52,567 nt of DNA from an uncultured Bacteroidales bacterium (GTDB lineage: Bacteria; Bacteroidota; Bacteroidia; Bacteroidales; Bacteroidaceae): positions 1 to 52,567 of the forward strand of contig CADBXS010000007.1 of assembly GCA_902798705.1 (NCBI GenBank). The letters are read 5' to 3'. Position 1 is the first letter of the stretch. Every line of letters starts with the position of its first letter. The notes under the pieces were generated by a model. The model was not told where the DNA came from. It saw only the letters and a list, made by a program, of their open reading frames with translations, and did not search any database. The translations under genes and the position numbers were made by a program. Shown here in pieces: positions 1-8,776 of the stretch.

Positions 1-1163
1 TGATTGCTCCAGGCATCCAGTATATTGGTGCCGACGACAAGGAGCTCGACCTCTTCGAAGGTCAGTATGCTATTCCAGAAGGTATTTCCTATAATTCCTA
101 TCTTATCATAGATGAGAAAGTAGCGGTTCTCGACACCATCGATGCTCGCAAGACCATTGACTGGATGGAGAATCTGCGGGGCGCTCTCAAAGACCGTAAA
201 CCCGACTATCTTATTGTGAGCCACATGGAACCCGACCACTCCTCGAATGTGAAGTTGATGCTCGACACCTATCCTGGCATCAAGGTGGTGGCAAGTGCGC
301 AGGCAATGAAGATGATTACGCGCTTTTTCGGTGTTTCACTTCCTGCAGACCAGACAGTTGTCGTAAAGGATGGGGATACGCTCTCGCTTGGTAAACACAG
401 CTTGCAGTTCTTCACGGCAGCTATGGTCCACTGGCCAGAGGTGATTGTTGAGTATGAACAGACTGAGGGCATCCTCTTCTCTGCTGATGCCTTTGGCAAG
501 TTCGGTGCTCTGTCGTACGACGACCCTGAAGGATGGGCTTGTGAGGCACGCCGCTACTACTTCAACATCTGTGGAAAGTATGGTGTGCAGGTGCAGGCAT
601 TGCTGAAGAAACTGGCTGGCTTGGACATCAAGAAGATTTGTCCGCTGCATGGTCCTATTCTCGATGATAATCTTGAGTATTACATCAATACATACAACAC
701 TTGGAGCAGTTACCAGCCTGAGGATGAGGGTGTTTTCATCGCTTATTGTTCGCTTCACGGCAACACGGAGGAAGCAGCTCTGAAGTTGGCAAGTATCATC
801 AGCAGCGATTCGGATGTGAAGGTCTCTACAGCCGACTTGCGTCGTGACGACTTAGCAGAAGCCATTGAGGATGCATTCCGCTACGACCGCCTTGTGCTTG
901 CAGCTCCTACCTACGATGGTGGTGTGATGCCTGTGATGGAGGATTTCATCCATCATCTGCAAATCAAGAACTTCCAGAACCGCAAGGTGGCTTTCATCGA
1001 GAATGGTACGTGGGCACCGATGGCTGGCAAGAAGATGCGTGAAGCCATGTCTGCACTCAAGAACATCGAAATCATTGAACCTATCGTGACGGTGGAATCG
1101 ACGGTGAAACCCGAAACGGTGGAAGCACTTAAAGTGCTGGCTGCAAAGCTCATTGAAGGATAA
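1..1163 (+). CDS. FprA-type flavodiiron protein, 5'-truncated by window edge
   Basis: A-type flavoprotein that reduces O2 to water (or NO to N2O) in the cytoplasm of anaerobes, taking electrons from rubredoxin or NADH-linked partners. The reading frame is open from base 3 upstream of the first in-frame ATG at 165, so the true start lies outside the window. The metallo-beta-lactamase-like domain has the diiron ligands in order: H-x-E-x-D-H at 222-239 (SHMEPDHSS), a His in MVHWPEV, an Asp in SADAFG and a His in PLHGPI. A flavodoxin domain follows from about 730, with the FMN phosphate loop CSLHGNTEE. Family and ligand set are seen directly; the choice between oxygen and NO as substrate cannot be made from sequence. 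The stop is followed at once by a dispersed hairpin repeat. Confidence 0.93.
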   Translation, partial: IAPGIQYIGADDKELDLFEGQYAIPEGISYNSYLIIDEKVAVLDTIDARKTIDWMENLRGALKDRKPDYLIVSHMEPDHSSNVKLMLDTYPGIKVVASAQAMKMITRFFGVSLPADQTVVVKDGDTLSLGKHSLQFFTAAMVHWPEVIVEYEQTEGILFSADAFGKFGALSYDDPEGWACEARRYYFNICGKYGVQVQALLKKLAGLDIKKICPLHGPILDDNLEYYINTYNTWSSYQPEDEGVFIAYCSLHGNTEEAALKLASIISSDSDVKVSTADLRRDDLAEAIEDAFRYDRLVLAAPTYDGGVMPVMEDFIHHLQIKNFQNRKVAFIENGTWAPMAGKKMREAMSALKNIEIIEPIVTVESTVKPETVEALKVLAAKLIEG

Positions 1164-1167
1164 ATAA

Positions 1168-1213
1168 CCTCACCTCCCCAACCCTTCTCCAAAGGGTGAA
1201 GGGAGTAGAATGA
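1168..1213 (+). repeat. Dispersed 3'-end hairpin repeat, copy 1
   Basis: Degenerate copy of the CCTCACCCCCAACCCC-type element whose core is CCCCTCTCC-AAGG-GGAGAGGGG. It starts 4 bases after the flavodiiron stop codon, in the same orientation as the gene. Confidence 0.75.
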
Positions 1214-1227
1214 AGAATGCTTATGAG

Positions 1228-1290
1228 TAAAAGTTAATAGTTAAAATATTAAGCATGTGGTTTATTGTGCTTTTTAACTATTAACTTTTA
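1228..1290 (+). terminator. Perfect 19-bp AT-rich stem-loop
   Basis: Arms at 1228-1246 and 1272-1290 (TAAAAGTTAATAGTTAAAA and its exact reverse complement) enclose a 25-nt loop. The position between two same-strand genes suits a terminator or mRNA 3'-end stabiliser. The arms are A/T-rich, with no GC-rich stem and no clean U-tract, so an intrinsic terminator is only inferred. Confidence 0.45.
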
Positions 1291-1338
1291 ACTTACCAAA
1301 ATTCTTCATTTTTATTTCTTAATTAAAATAATAATTCC

Positions 1339-2613
1339 ATGAAGAAAATCTTTACCTTTCTCGCTGTTGCTGCAATGAGTAGCGGTTCGGCTTTCGCACA
1401 GAACGTGGTGCAGAATTTCAGCAACCAACTGAGTGCATTGCGCACATCCACCTTTAGTTCGTCGGCTCCAACTTCCGACTACATCAGTCCTTATTATTAT
1501 CGTTTAGTAGGTCCTGCCACCTATTATTCCTCTGCTGTCAGCGATGCTTTCGCATTGGTCGATGGTACTACGGATGATGAGCTCAATACGGAAATCAACA
1601 ACCAGCTCACGAAACTCTATGTGAACAATCCCGAACTGATTCACCACAGTGATGCTCAATTTGAGTCGGAGGATTTGGTGAATTCGAAAACCACCGCTCA
1701 GGAAAACATTACTAAGGAAGTGGAAACCGTACTCGCAGAGGAACTCCAAGGACCAAGTCTTGACGGAGTGGCTGATGAGGTGAAGGATATCGGTTTGGAA
1801 GTGGAAAAGCCAAATTTTTGGAAGAAGACAGGTAAGTTCGGACTCCAATTCACTCAGAACTATTTCAGTGAGCAATGGTACAAGGGAGGTATCAACAACC
1901 AATCGCTCCTTGCCAGCATCATCCTCGAAGCTAATTATGACGACACTAAGAAAATCACATGGCAGAACCGACTGACCATGCGTTTGGGATTTGCTACTTC
2001 GCCTGGTGACACCTGCCACAACTTCCTCACCAGCGACGATAAGTTGAACCTCTACAGCAAGCTTGGCATCAAGGCAGCGAAGAACTGGTACTATACCGCA
2101 TCGCTCGAAGCCAACACCCAGTTCATGGCAGGACACCGTGTGAACGACCCAAAGAAATACTCCAACTTCTTTGCACCTCTCGACTTCTACTTCGCTATTG
2201 GTATGGACTTCAAGCCTAAGTTCGAGAACGGAAACACACTCTCTGTTGCCCTTCTCCCTTTGTCTTACAAGTTCCGCTATATGACCGACGACGACCTGAA
2301 TGTGCATAAGTCCTACAAGATGGTTGGCAAGGATTTCCAGCAGGACTTCGGTTCGAAAATCGAACTACAGTCATCCGTTAAATTGGCCAAGGACTTCACA
2401 TGGAAGTGCCGGTTCTATTACTTCTCCTCCTACCACTACGGTGAAGGTGAGTTGGAGAATGACTTCTCCTATCAATTGTCGAAATACATCTCAACGGAGC
2501 TTTACACCCTCTGGCGTTTCGATGACAATCGTTCCCCTGACTATTGGGACCGCAACCTCGGCTACTTCCAATTCAAGGAGTTCTTCACCCTCGGATTGAA
2601 CTACTCGTTCTAA
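1339..2613 (+). CDS. DUF3078 domain envelope protein
   Basis: 424-residue exported protein of unknown function. Residues 1-20 form a clear signal peptide (MKKIFTFLAVAAMSSGSAFA). From about residue 165 comes the DUF3078-type region, recognised by WYKGGINNQSLLASI followed by alternating aromatic/polar strands and ending in an aromatic residue (LNYSF). That pattern resembles an outer-membrane beta-barrel. The N-terminal 140 residues are polar and Ser/Thr-rich. The ATG follows an A-rich Bacteroidota-type leader. It stands alone between hairpin structures and an inverted-repeat element, so no operon partner is indicated. Barrel localisation is inference; the family assignment rests on recalled family motifs. 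Confidence 0.75.
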   Translation: MKKIFTFLAVAAMSSGSAFAQNVVQNFSNQLSALRTSTFSSSAPTSDYISPYYYRLVGPATYYSSAVSDAFALVDGTTDDELNTEINNQLTKLYVNNPELIHHSDAQFESEDLVNSKTTAQENITKEVETVLAEELQGPSLDGVADEVKDIGLEVEKPNFWKKTGKFGLQFTQNYFSEQWYKGGINNQSLLASIILEANYDDTKKITWQNRLTMRLGFATSPGDTCHNFLTSDDKLNLYSKLGIKAAKNWYYTASLEANTQFMAGHRVNDPKKYSNFFAPLDFYFAIGMDFKPKFENGNTLSVALLPLSYKFRYMTDDDLNVHKSYKMVGKDFQQDFGSKIELQSSVKLAKDFTWKCRFYYFSSYHYGEGELENDFSYQLSKYISTELYTLWRFDDNRSPDYWDRNLGYFQFKEFFTLGLNYSF

Positions 2614-2625
2614 GTAATGATTAAA

Positions 2626-2818
2626 GAGTCAACTTGAAAAAGTCTTTTAATATTTCGGATGAACTGGTTTTAGCATCAATCTGTAAGTAACACATGTTCA
2701 TACGGTGAAGATTATACTTTGAAAAGTGGAGAAACACCAAAAAACAGGTCATATATACCACATTTAGAAACACTCATGTTTTAAACTGAAAGTAGTCTGG
2801 ACTTTTTCAAGAGGACTC
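2626..2818. repeat. Inverted-repeat-bounded AT-rich element (MITE-like)
   Basis: Bounded by 19-bp inverted repeats at 2626-2644 and 2800-2818 that share GAGTC, two mismatched bases, then CTTGAAAAAGTC. The interior codes for nothing evident. The rest of the gene-free stretch 2614-3014 is AT-rich; it has a TAACTTTG -7-like motif at 2828-2835 without a convincing -33 box. A non-autonomous mobile element or IS remnant is the likeliest reading. No target-site duplication could be settled by eye. Confidence 0.5.
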
Positions 2819-3014
2819 ATTAAATAATAACTTTGGACGATTCAAATTGTATATTATTTGATTTCGGAAGATTTAACAATCAAATTTTTCCATTTTATTA
2901 AGTACAAAAGTGATACAAAAGAAGTATAAATACGTTAATACAATCTTGTAAGTTCTTTTTCAAGTTTGTTTTTTTTGTATGGATTTATTCATTGATTGAC
3001 AATAATAGTATTAC

Positions 3015-3968
3015 ATGAGACATAGATTAAACTTTATAGACCGTTTAAAAGGATTTACTATTATATTTGTTGTCATGGGGCATCTTATTGCGCAAAGAGA
3101 TATTATCTATGAGTTAATTAGTTCTTTTCATATGCCTCTTTTTATTTTCTTATCAGGTTTTGTGGCCTCTTCTCCATCAAGTATATATATTATTTCTGGA
3201 AAATTCAGGAAACTAATGTTCCCTTTTCTTGTAGTAGGTTTTTGTCATATTTTATTTCTCAAGGTTTCTTTTACTCGTGCTATACTGAGCACATATAAAG
3301 CAGGTTATTGGTATCTTTATGTGTTATTTTGTTTTTATCTTTTTCTAATTCCTTTTAAATGGAATAAATGGAAGGATTTTAAAGGGTTGACTATTGATTT
3401 TATTTTTGCAATTATAATTTTTAGTGCATTATTCATTTTACTTAAAGTAATCGCCCCGAATCCATCTAATGACTTATTCAGTATTGGTCAGTTAGTTCAG
3501 TATTGGCCTTTTTTCTTTTTTGGTTTTTTTTGCAAAAAATATGATTTAGTTCGGAAATTGTATGCTCATAACATTATTTATGGAATCGCATTGGTTCTAT
3601 ATTTGACCTTTTTTGTTTATTATATCAATGGATATGCATATCTCTATAAGTTTTTGGCTATCACGGCTATTACCTGTATGATTTATTTATTCTATTCCCA
3701 TGAACACTCAAATAGTGTATTTGAAAATGAGCTTTCTCGTTTAGGCAAAAAAAGTTTAGACATTTACGTATTTCATTTTTTTTTACTTAAAACTCTTAAT
3801 ATTAAAACCGTTTGTGATTGGTTTTATCAATCAGGAAATATTTTATTAGAATTTATGTTCTTAATCTTTTTTTCTATCATAATAGCATATATCTGTCTTT
3901 GCATAGGGAAACTCATTCGAAATAGTCGGGCTTTATCATTTATAGTATTTGGTGATATCTCGAAATAA
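3015..3968 (+). CDS. Acyltransferase family 3 membrane protein
   Basis: 317-residue polytopic protein of the acyltransferase-3 (OafA/YrhL-like) family, which O-acetylates surface polysaccharides or other glycans. It opens with the family signature: RLNFIDRLKGFTIIFVVMGH, the catalytic-type His after a hydrophobic helix, then a second conserved region FHMPLFIFLSGF. About nine or ten hydrophobic segments follow. Codon use and base composition are far more AT-rich than in neighbouring genes, with long T runs, and the gene sits just downstream of an inverted-repeat element, which suggests horizontal acquisition. Spacing shows no operon partner. The acceptor glycan cannot be told from the sequence. 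Confidence 0.85.
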   Translation: MRHRLNFIDRLKGFTIIFVVMGHLIAQRDIIYELISSFHMPLFIFLSGFVASSPSSIYIISGKFRKLMFPFLVVGFCHILFLKVSFTRAILSTYKAGYWYLYVLFCFYLFLIPFKWNKWKDFKGLTIDFIFAIIIFSALFILLKVIAPNPSNDLFSIGQLVQYWPFFFFGFFCKKYDLVRKLYAHNIIYGIALVLYLTFFVYYINGYAYLYKFLAITAITCMIYLFYSHEHSNSVFENELSRLGKKSLDIYVFHFFLLKTLNIKTVCDWFYQSGNILLEFMFLIFFSIIIAYICLCIGKLIRNSRALSFIVFGDISK

Positions 3969-3999
3969 GACTCTTTTTGCAAATAAAGTGAGTCTTTTT
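3967..3999 (+). terminator. Rho-independent terminator after the acyltransferase gene
   Basis: AAGACTC (3967-3973) pairs with GAGTCTT (3990-3996), followed by T-rich sequence. The 5' arm overlaps the stop codon. Confidence 0.6.
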
Positions 4000-4020
4000 A
4001 TTAAACAAAGTATAATAATT

Positions 4021-4056
4021 TGCGTATCATCTTCGTTACTTAGGAGATGATGCGCA
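4021..4056 (+). promoter_or_regulatory. Hairpin enclosing ribosome site and start codon
   Basis: TGCGTATCATCT (4021-4032) pairs along all 12 positions, with one G-U wobble, with AGATGATGCGCA (4045-4056). The loop and right-arm edge hold the Shine-Dalgarno-like AGGAG, and both candidate ATGs (4047 and 4050) lie in the right arm. Such a fold would hide the start codon. Regulation by temperature, a protein or transcription read-through is inference. Confidence 0.5.
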
Positions 4057-5612
4057 TTTTTAATTCTATCCTATATACTCTTTGTCTTGCCGGCATGGTG
4101 CTCTTGGCATCATGCAGCAATGAGGCTATTTCCTACAAGAAAGGGGAACAGGCTTACGCTATGGGCGAATACTACACCGCTTCTTCTTATTTCAAGAAAT
4201 CCTATTCGCGCGTTGCACCCAAGGACAAGCAGAAGCGTGCACAACGGGCTTTCATGATGGGAGAGTGCTATCGCCACATCAACTATTCCCAGAAGGCGGT
4301 GGCAGCCTATCAGAATGCCGTACGCTATAAGTACCCCGACAGCCTTTCCATACTCTATTTAGCACAGCAACAGTTGAAGATTGGCAACTACAAGCAGGCC
4401 GAGCAGAACTTCCGACTATATTTGGAGAAGGATCCCGCCAATGAACTTGCCCACATCGGACTCCTCTCCTGCGAGGTGGCACCACAGTGGAAGGCCAATC
4501 CCAACCTTTACAAAATCAAGAAGGAAGCCATCTTCAATTCGCGTCGCAGTGACTTCAGCCCGATGCTCGTAGGAGACGAAAGCGAGCAACTCGTCATCTC
4601 CTCTACTCGAAACGATGCCACAGGCGATGATTTCAGTGGTATCACGGGTACAAGCTTTTCCGACCTCTTCCTCGCCAAGAAAGACGAAAACGGTAAGTGG
4701 AAGCAACCCGAAGTGGTGGAGTCGGAGGTGAACACCGAATACGAGGAAGGAGCCTGTTGCTTCACTCCCGATGGTAAGACCATGTATTTCACTCGTTGCT
4801 CTTCCGACCCCGACTATCCCCGCAATGCTGAGATTTGGCAGTCGCAGCGCAGCGACGCCTCATGGGCAAAGCCCAGCAAGTGCGAAATCTCAAAGGATAC
4901 CCTTTCCTCCTTCGCTCATCCAGCCGTCTCACCCGACGGCGATTGGCTCTACTTCGTGAGCGATATGCCAGGTGGACTCGGCGGCTACGACATCTGGAAG
5001 GTACGCATCCTTTCTTCCGGCTTTGGAGGTGTGGAGAACTTGGGACGACCAATTAACACGCCAGGCGATGAGATGTTTCCCACCTTCCGCCCCAACGGCG
5101 ACCTTTACTTCTCCTCCGATGGCCATCCAGGCATGGGAGGACTCGACATTCTCAAGGCAACGCCCGATTCCGTGAGGGGATGGATTGTAGAGAACCAGCA
5201 GTTTCCTCTTAACTCTTCGGCTGACGACTTCGGTATGACCTTCGAGGGTGTTCACAACCGCGGTTTTTACTCATCCAGCCGAAACGACGGCAAGGGATGG
5301 GACCACATCTACAGTTTCGAGTTGCCCGAAATCCTCCAGACCGTCACAGGATGGGTGTATGAGAAGGATGGCTACGAACTGCCCGAAGCACTTGTCTATC
5401 TCGTGGGCAATGACGGTACTAACGAGAAACTCAGTGTGAGAGGCGACGGCTCCTTCACTTATGTTCTCAAGCCCGGCGTCGAGTACGTGCTCCTCGGTAC
5501 TTGCAAAGGATATCTCAACGTGAAGAATGAAATTTCAGTCATGCAGAGCCAGGAGAGTGAGGAATACACACTCCAGTTCCCATTGCCACCGATGAACATC
5601 CCTGTGAGCTGA
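4047..5612 (+). CDS. PorE-like OmpA-family lipoprotein, N-terminal part (frameshifted gene)
   Basis: 521 residues up to a premature TGA. A lipobox (VLLASC, Cys about residue 23) marks an outer-membrane lipoprotein. TPR-like helices cover about 30-135, a PD40/WD40-like beta-propeller about 165-425 (repeats such as PDGKTMYFTR, PDGDWLYFVS, PNGDLYFSSD), and a carboxypeptidase-regulatory-like domain about 430-505. The missing OmpA peptidoglycan-binding domain is encoded just downstream in another frame (5606-6013). The order lipobox-TPR-propeller-CRD-OmpA is that of PorE, the T9SS lipoprotein of Porphyromonas gingivalis, although related OmpA proteins share it. The break sits at a 15-bp palindrome and about 40 residues of the OmpA domain start appear lost. 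The product is probably inactive as a peptidoglycan anchor if the sequence is correct. Confidence 0.8.
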   Translation: MMRIFNSILYTLCLAGMVLLASCSNEAISYKKGEQAYAMGEYYTASSYFKKSYSRVAPKDKQKRAQRAFMMGECYRHINYSQKAVAAYQNAVRYKYPDSLSILYLAQQQLKIGNYKQAEQNFRLYLEKDPANELAHIGLLSCEVAPQWKANPNLYKIKKEAIFNSRRSDFSPMLVGDESEQLVISSTRNDATGDDFSGITGTSFSDLFLAKKDENGKWKQPEVVESEVNTEYEEGACCFTPDGKTMYFTRCSSDPDYPRNAEIWQSQRSDASWAKPSKCEISKDTLSSFAHPAVSPDGDWLYFVSDMPGGLGGYDIWKVRILSSGFGGVENLGRPINTPGDEMFPTFRPNGDLYFSSDGHPGMGGLDILKATPDSVRGWIVENQQFPLNSSADDFGMTFEGVHNRGFYSSSRNDGKGWDHIYSFELPEILQTVTGWVYEKDGYELPEALVYLVGNDGTNEKLSVRGDGSFTYVLKPGVEYVLLGTCKGYLNVKNEISVMQSQESEEYTLQFPLPPMNIPVS

Positions 5613-6013
5613 GCTCACACTGCGACTATCGAGGCAACGACCAATACAACGCACGACTTGCACAACGCCGTGCAGAGTCTGTCGTCAACTACATGGTGGA
5701 GCATGGTGTGGCCAAGGAACGACTCACCGCCATGGGCTATGGAGAAAGCCGTCCGAAAGTCATCCGTAAGAAACTCGCTGAAACGCACACCTTTCTCCAT
5801 GAAGGAGACACCCTTACAGAAGCCTTCATTAAGCAGCTCAAGCCTGACGAGCAGGAGATTTGCAATGCACTCAACCGACGAACCGAGTTCCAAGTGCTCC
5901 GCACCACTTACGGCATGACTATCGAGGAGCTACAAAGCACGAACAAAGAGGCAACCAAGCAAAACGAACGACAACAAGCTACTGAAAATGAAGACGATGA
6001 CTTCGTTTTCTAA
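5606..6013 (+). pseudogene. C-terminal OmpA domain fragment of the same gene
   Basis: Continuation of the upstream gene in the +2 frame. From 5606 it reads ELSSHCDYRGNDQYNARLAQ, then RRAESVVNYM and the VAKERLTAMGYGES motif of OmpA_C peptidoglycan-binding domains, with an acidic tail EDDDFVF. In intact relatives the first motif is SHTDxRG; the Cys here is unusual. The first strand and helix of the domain (normally containing an FxxxxxxL-type segment) are absent. The first in-frame ATG is at 5693, which would give a fragment lacking the motif, so independent translation is unlikely to be useful. A bidirectional terminator follows. Confidence 0.75.
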
Positions 6014-6025
6014 ACAATAAATTAT

Positions 6026-6059
6026 AAAACGAGAACCTCATAACCAAGGTTCTCGTTTT
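6026..6059. terminator. Bidirectional terminator between convergent genes
   Basis: AAAACGAGAACCT (6026-6038) and its perfect complement (6047-6059) with an 8-nt loop. A and T runs on the two flanks allow termination of both the OmpA-type gene and the convergent phosphatase gene. Confidence 0.8.
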
Positions 6060-6064
6060 CGTTC

Positions 6065-7933
6065 TCATTTCCTTGTGAATTCGAATGGTCCGTAAGTGAT
6101 GTAGGGGGTGTAGGTGACGCTTCCTGTTTCGGCATCGGTCATCTGATCCTTCGCAACGGTGAAGAATACGTTGTCGTCGTCGGTAGGATCCTTGCCTCCT
6201 GTATATTGCAACCATCCATAGTGGTTGCAGGTCTTGGTGATTTCGCTCGGCTTGTAGTCGGCTTTCACTGTGGTAAAGAGTTCTTCGATAGCTGTATTTG
6301 CTACATCAGCATGGGGGGTAGAGGAGAGCATCATGGTGCACTGGTTATAGAAGCCTTCGCCAGCGGAATTGTACTGGATGCCGAAAGCGATGTAGGCAAA
6401 TTCATGGCCACGATAGTTTTTGTGGTGGTAGATGATGGCGGTGGAGTCGGCATAGTCGGGTTCACCGAAAGCTACTTGACAGGCTTGTCGTATCGTTGTG
6501 TAGTCGGAACCGAATGCCACTCCCAGAGGAAATCGCTCACCTTGTTTCGTAATGCTTTTCTCACCTTTGTCCCCGAAGTTTGCTTTCTTTATTTCGATGC
6601 AGCCCACACCTTCCTTACAAAGCAGGATGTAGGCATCTCCTTTGTCCTCTCCAAATGCCGACACGGTGTAGTCCTTCACTTCAGCACCGCTGTTAGCGTT
6701 TCGGTAGGTTCTTTCGTCGAAGAAATGCGTGTGTCCTGAGAAGTGGACAGGGTTCTTGGTCATGGCAATGATATTCACGAGAGTGTCTTTCTTTTGTCGT
6801 GCGATAGCTTTCGCTGCATCGGTCGTGAAATGGCTAATCTTCCTGTCGGTGCCATAGATGGAACTGTCTTCCGTCGGCAAGTATAGGCCCACGTCGGTCT
6901 GGTCGAGCCACCAGCGGTCACAGTCGTCGCCAGCCAAGAAAGGGTAGTGCTGTAACCAAATAGATGGTTCGTGTTGGTGTTGTTTCACGGTCTTGCGCAA
7001 TGCTTCTATCACGGCATCGGGTGCATAATATCGTGCTTTTTCTTTAACTTTTCCGTTCTCGAGGATGTATGCACCCGAGTACGGCTTTTGATACCAATAG
7101 GTGTGTCCGCAGTAGAAACGGACACCATGGAAAACGAAGGTAAAGGGCTGTGCTTGCGTGTGTCCGCTTCCGTCGGTGATGCGCTCCAGTTGTTCGATGG
7201 GGGTGGTAACGGCTTTGGCTGAGTCGAGATATGCTTCTATGGTTTTCAATGCTGCTTGATTGGCTGGCTCGCCACCCGTTATGGTCAGTCCGTATCCTGG
7301 TTTGTTGCCAGTCCAGAAGTCGGGAACATAATCGTGGTTACCGAGCATGGGTACGAAAGGGATACCATAGGCATGGAATGGTGACATGGCCGCTGCAAAT
7401 TCCGTATCTTCGCGCTTACTGTCCTTGTCCATATCACCGAGAAAGAGAACTATGTCGGCTGTGGGTAGGTAGGTGGGCAATGTATCGAACGCAAATTGTG
7501 CTCCTCCTTCGTGCCCCATCAAAGCGATGCGTTCGCAATAGATGCGCTCGTTTTCGATGCTGTTGAGTGGTTTTTGGGCGGTGTGGCTGTCGGAAATCAC
7601 CACAGCGGTGAAGTAAGCTCCGACTGTGAATCGGAACTGCTGCCGCTTTCCTTTATACCGAAAGGTGGTTATTTGCAGGTCGTCGATGTTGATGGTGGTA
7701 GGGTTGGGTTTGAGTTCGGAGAGTTTTACGGGCTTGCCATCTACGGTGGCCTGCATTCCATAGGCTGCCATGTCGGAGAGCTTGCTTCCCACAGGCAGAG
7801 CCACAAGCGTGGTTCCATCGGTAAGTGTTTGGCTTCTCACTCCTTCCAGTTGGTTGAACGAGAAGGCTATCTGTGCATTAGCGGTCTGTGCCATCCATAG
7901 CAGCAGGTTCCATATCAATATTTTTCTTTTCAT
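6065..7933 (-). CDS. Secreted calcineurin-like metallophosphoesterase
   Basis: 622-residue exported phosphoesterase. The start at 7933 is chosen because it begins a signal peptide (MKRKILIWNLLLWMAQTANA); the frame stays open upstream to 8095 but that stretch has no such feature. All five motifs of the dinuclear metallophosphatase fold are present in order: VVISDSH, LFLGDMD, MLGNHDY, LQHYPF and FSGHTHFF. The N-terminal 120 residues look like an Ig-like or beta-rich domain. The C-terminal 110 residues form a separate unrecognised region. A periplasmic or surface location follows from the signal peptide; the substrate is unknown. It is transcribed divergently from the gene at 8178 and converges on the OmpA-type gene. 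Confidence 0.85.
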   Translation of the reverse strand: MKRKILIWNLLLWMAQTANAQIAFSFNQLEGVRSQTLTDGTTLVALPVGSKLSDMAAYGMQATVDGKPVKLSELKPNPTTINIDDLQITTFRYKGKRQQFRFTVGAYFTAVVISDSHTAQKPLNSIENERIYCERIALMGHEGGAQFAFDTLPTYLPTADIVLFLGDMDKDSKREDTEFAAAMSPFHAYGIPFVPMLGNHDYVPDFWTGNKPGYGLTITGGEPANQAALKTIEAYLDSAKAVTTPIEQLERITDGSGHTQAQPFTFVFHGVRFYCGHTYWYQKPYSGAYILENGKVKEKARYYAPDAVIEALRKTVKQHQHEPSIWLQHYPFLAGDDCDRWWLDQTDVGLYLPTEDSSIYGTDRKISHFTTDAAKAIARQKKDTLVNIIAMTKNPVHFSGHTHFFDERTYRNANSGAEVKDYTVSAFGEDKGDAYILLCKEGVGCIEIKKANFGDKGEKSITKQGERFPLGVAFGSDYTTIRQACQVAFGEPDYADSTAIIYHHKNYRGHEFAYIAFGIQYNSAGEGFYNQCTMMLSSTPHADVANTAIEELFTTVKADYKPSEITKTCNHYGWLQYTGGKDPTDDDNVFFTVAKDQMTDAETGSVTYTPYITYGPFEFTRK

Positions 7934-8056
7934 GGTAAAGGTGATAATTCGCTGCGAAGATATGGAAAAACTTGAAAAACTTAAAAATATATGGACAAAA
8001 TCATTACTCATTTTTAATGATTTTAAGATAAAGAAACCTAAATAATAGGATTGTTT

Positions 8057-8088
8057 TTTGCACAGCCTAAGTTTTTGGTGTATCTTTG
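8057..8088 (+). promoter_or_regulatory. Bacteroidota-type promoter for the 8178 gene group
   Basis: TTTG (8057-8060) and TATCTTTG (8081-8088) separated by 20 bp match the -33/-7 consensus. Transcription would begin near 8095, about 80 nt before the start codon at 8178. Confidence 0.7.
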
Positions 8089-8177
8089 CACCCAAATTTG
8101 TTTGGCAGAAGTGGCATCGTGTCGCTATCTGACACAGATACTGTTACCAATTCAATTCTGAAAACGAAGGATTCTCG

Positions 8178-8768
8178 ATGAAACGACTTGTATATTTGCT
8201 GATGCTTTCTCTCTTGTTCCTGCCTGCTATCTCCATGACTCTGGAACCAGCTGCTAACCTTCAGCCAAAGACTTCGCAGGATGCGCCGAAGGAAAAAACA
8301 AAGGACAAGAAGAAGGCGAAGGTTAAGACGCTGACACCAGCTGATTCACTGAAGCTCGTGAAGCGCAGAGAAAAAGCCATCGCTAAGCAGCAGAAGAAAG
8401 CTGCGAAGGAGGCGCTGAAGGAGGCTAAGCACCCACTGACAGCCAAGGACAAGGTCTATCTTTTCGGCGTGGGACTCAATTTCAATGACTCGTCGCTCTA
8501 CATCACAGAGGTGAACGAGTTGAGTTTTGTGCGTCTCGAAAAGAAAACGCGTTTCCTTCCCTCGCGAATCGACTATAGCTTGCAGTTCAAGGAATACCTG
8601 GAGGGACAGCTCGGATTGAAGGATGAGACGGTGAGCATCTTCTTCTCGGAAAAGAAAAAGAAAGCATCGAAGTGGTTCTATAAGATGAAGAAACGCTACC
8701 TTGACATGGGAACAACCGACATGCACATCGTGGATGTGGAGCGTTTCCAGTTCAAGAAGACTGAATAG
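8178..8768 (+). CDS. Lys-rich exported protein of unknown function
   Basis: 196 residues, not recognised as a named family. Residues 1-20 look like a signal peptide (MKRLVYLLMLSLLFLPAIS). Residues 35-85 are a highly charged Lys/Ala/Glu-rich linker, probably helical. From about residue 88 a compact domain starts (KVYLFGVGLNFNDSSLYITE), and it ends in a basic segment before IVDVERFQFKK. The next gene starts 8 bases after the stop and the promoter at 8057-8088 precedes this gene, so it likely leads an operon running through the C11 peptidase and the HPr-kinase/PqqD genes. Confidence 0.7.
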   Translation: MKRLVYLLMLSLLFLPAISMTLEPAANLQPKTSQDAPKEKTKDKKKAKVKTLTPADSLKLVKRREKAIAKQQKKAAKEALKEAKHPLTAKDKVYLFGVGLNFNDSSLYITEVNELSFVRLEKKTRFLPSRIDYSLQFKEYLEGQLGLKDETVSIFFSEKKKKASKWFYKMKKRYLDMGTTDMHIVDVERFQFKKTE

Positions 8769-8776
8769 GGAAGGGG

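Noticed and set aside
2626-2818. Complete insertion sequence
   Set aside because: There is no transposase frame between the inverted repeats; it is only 193 bp long.
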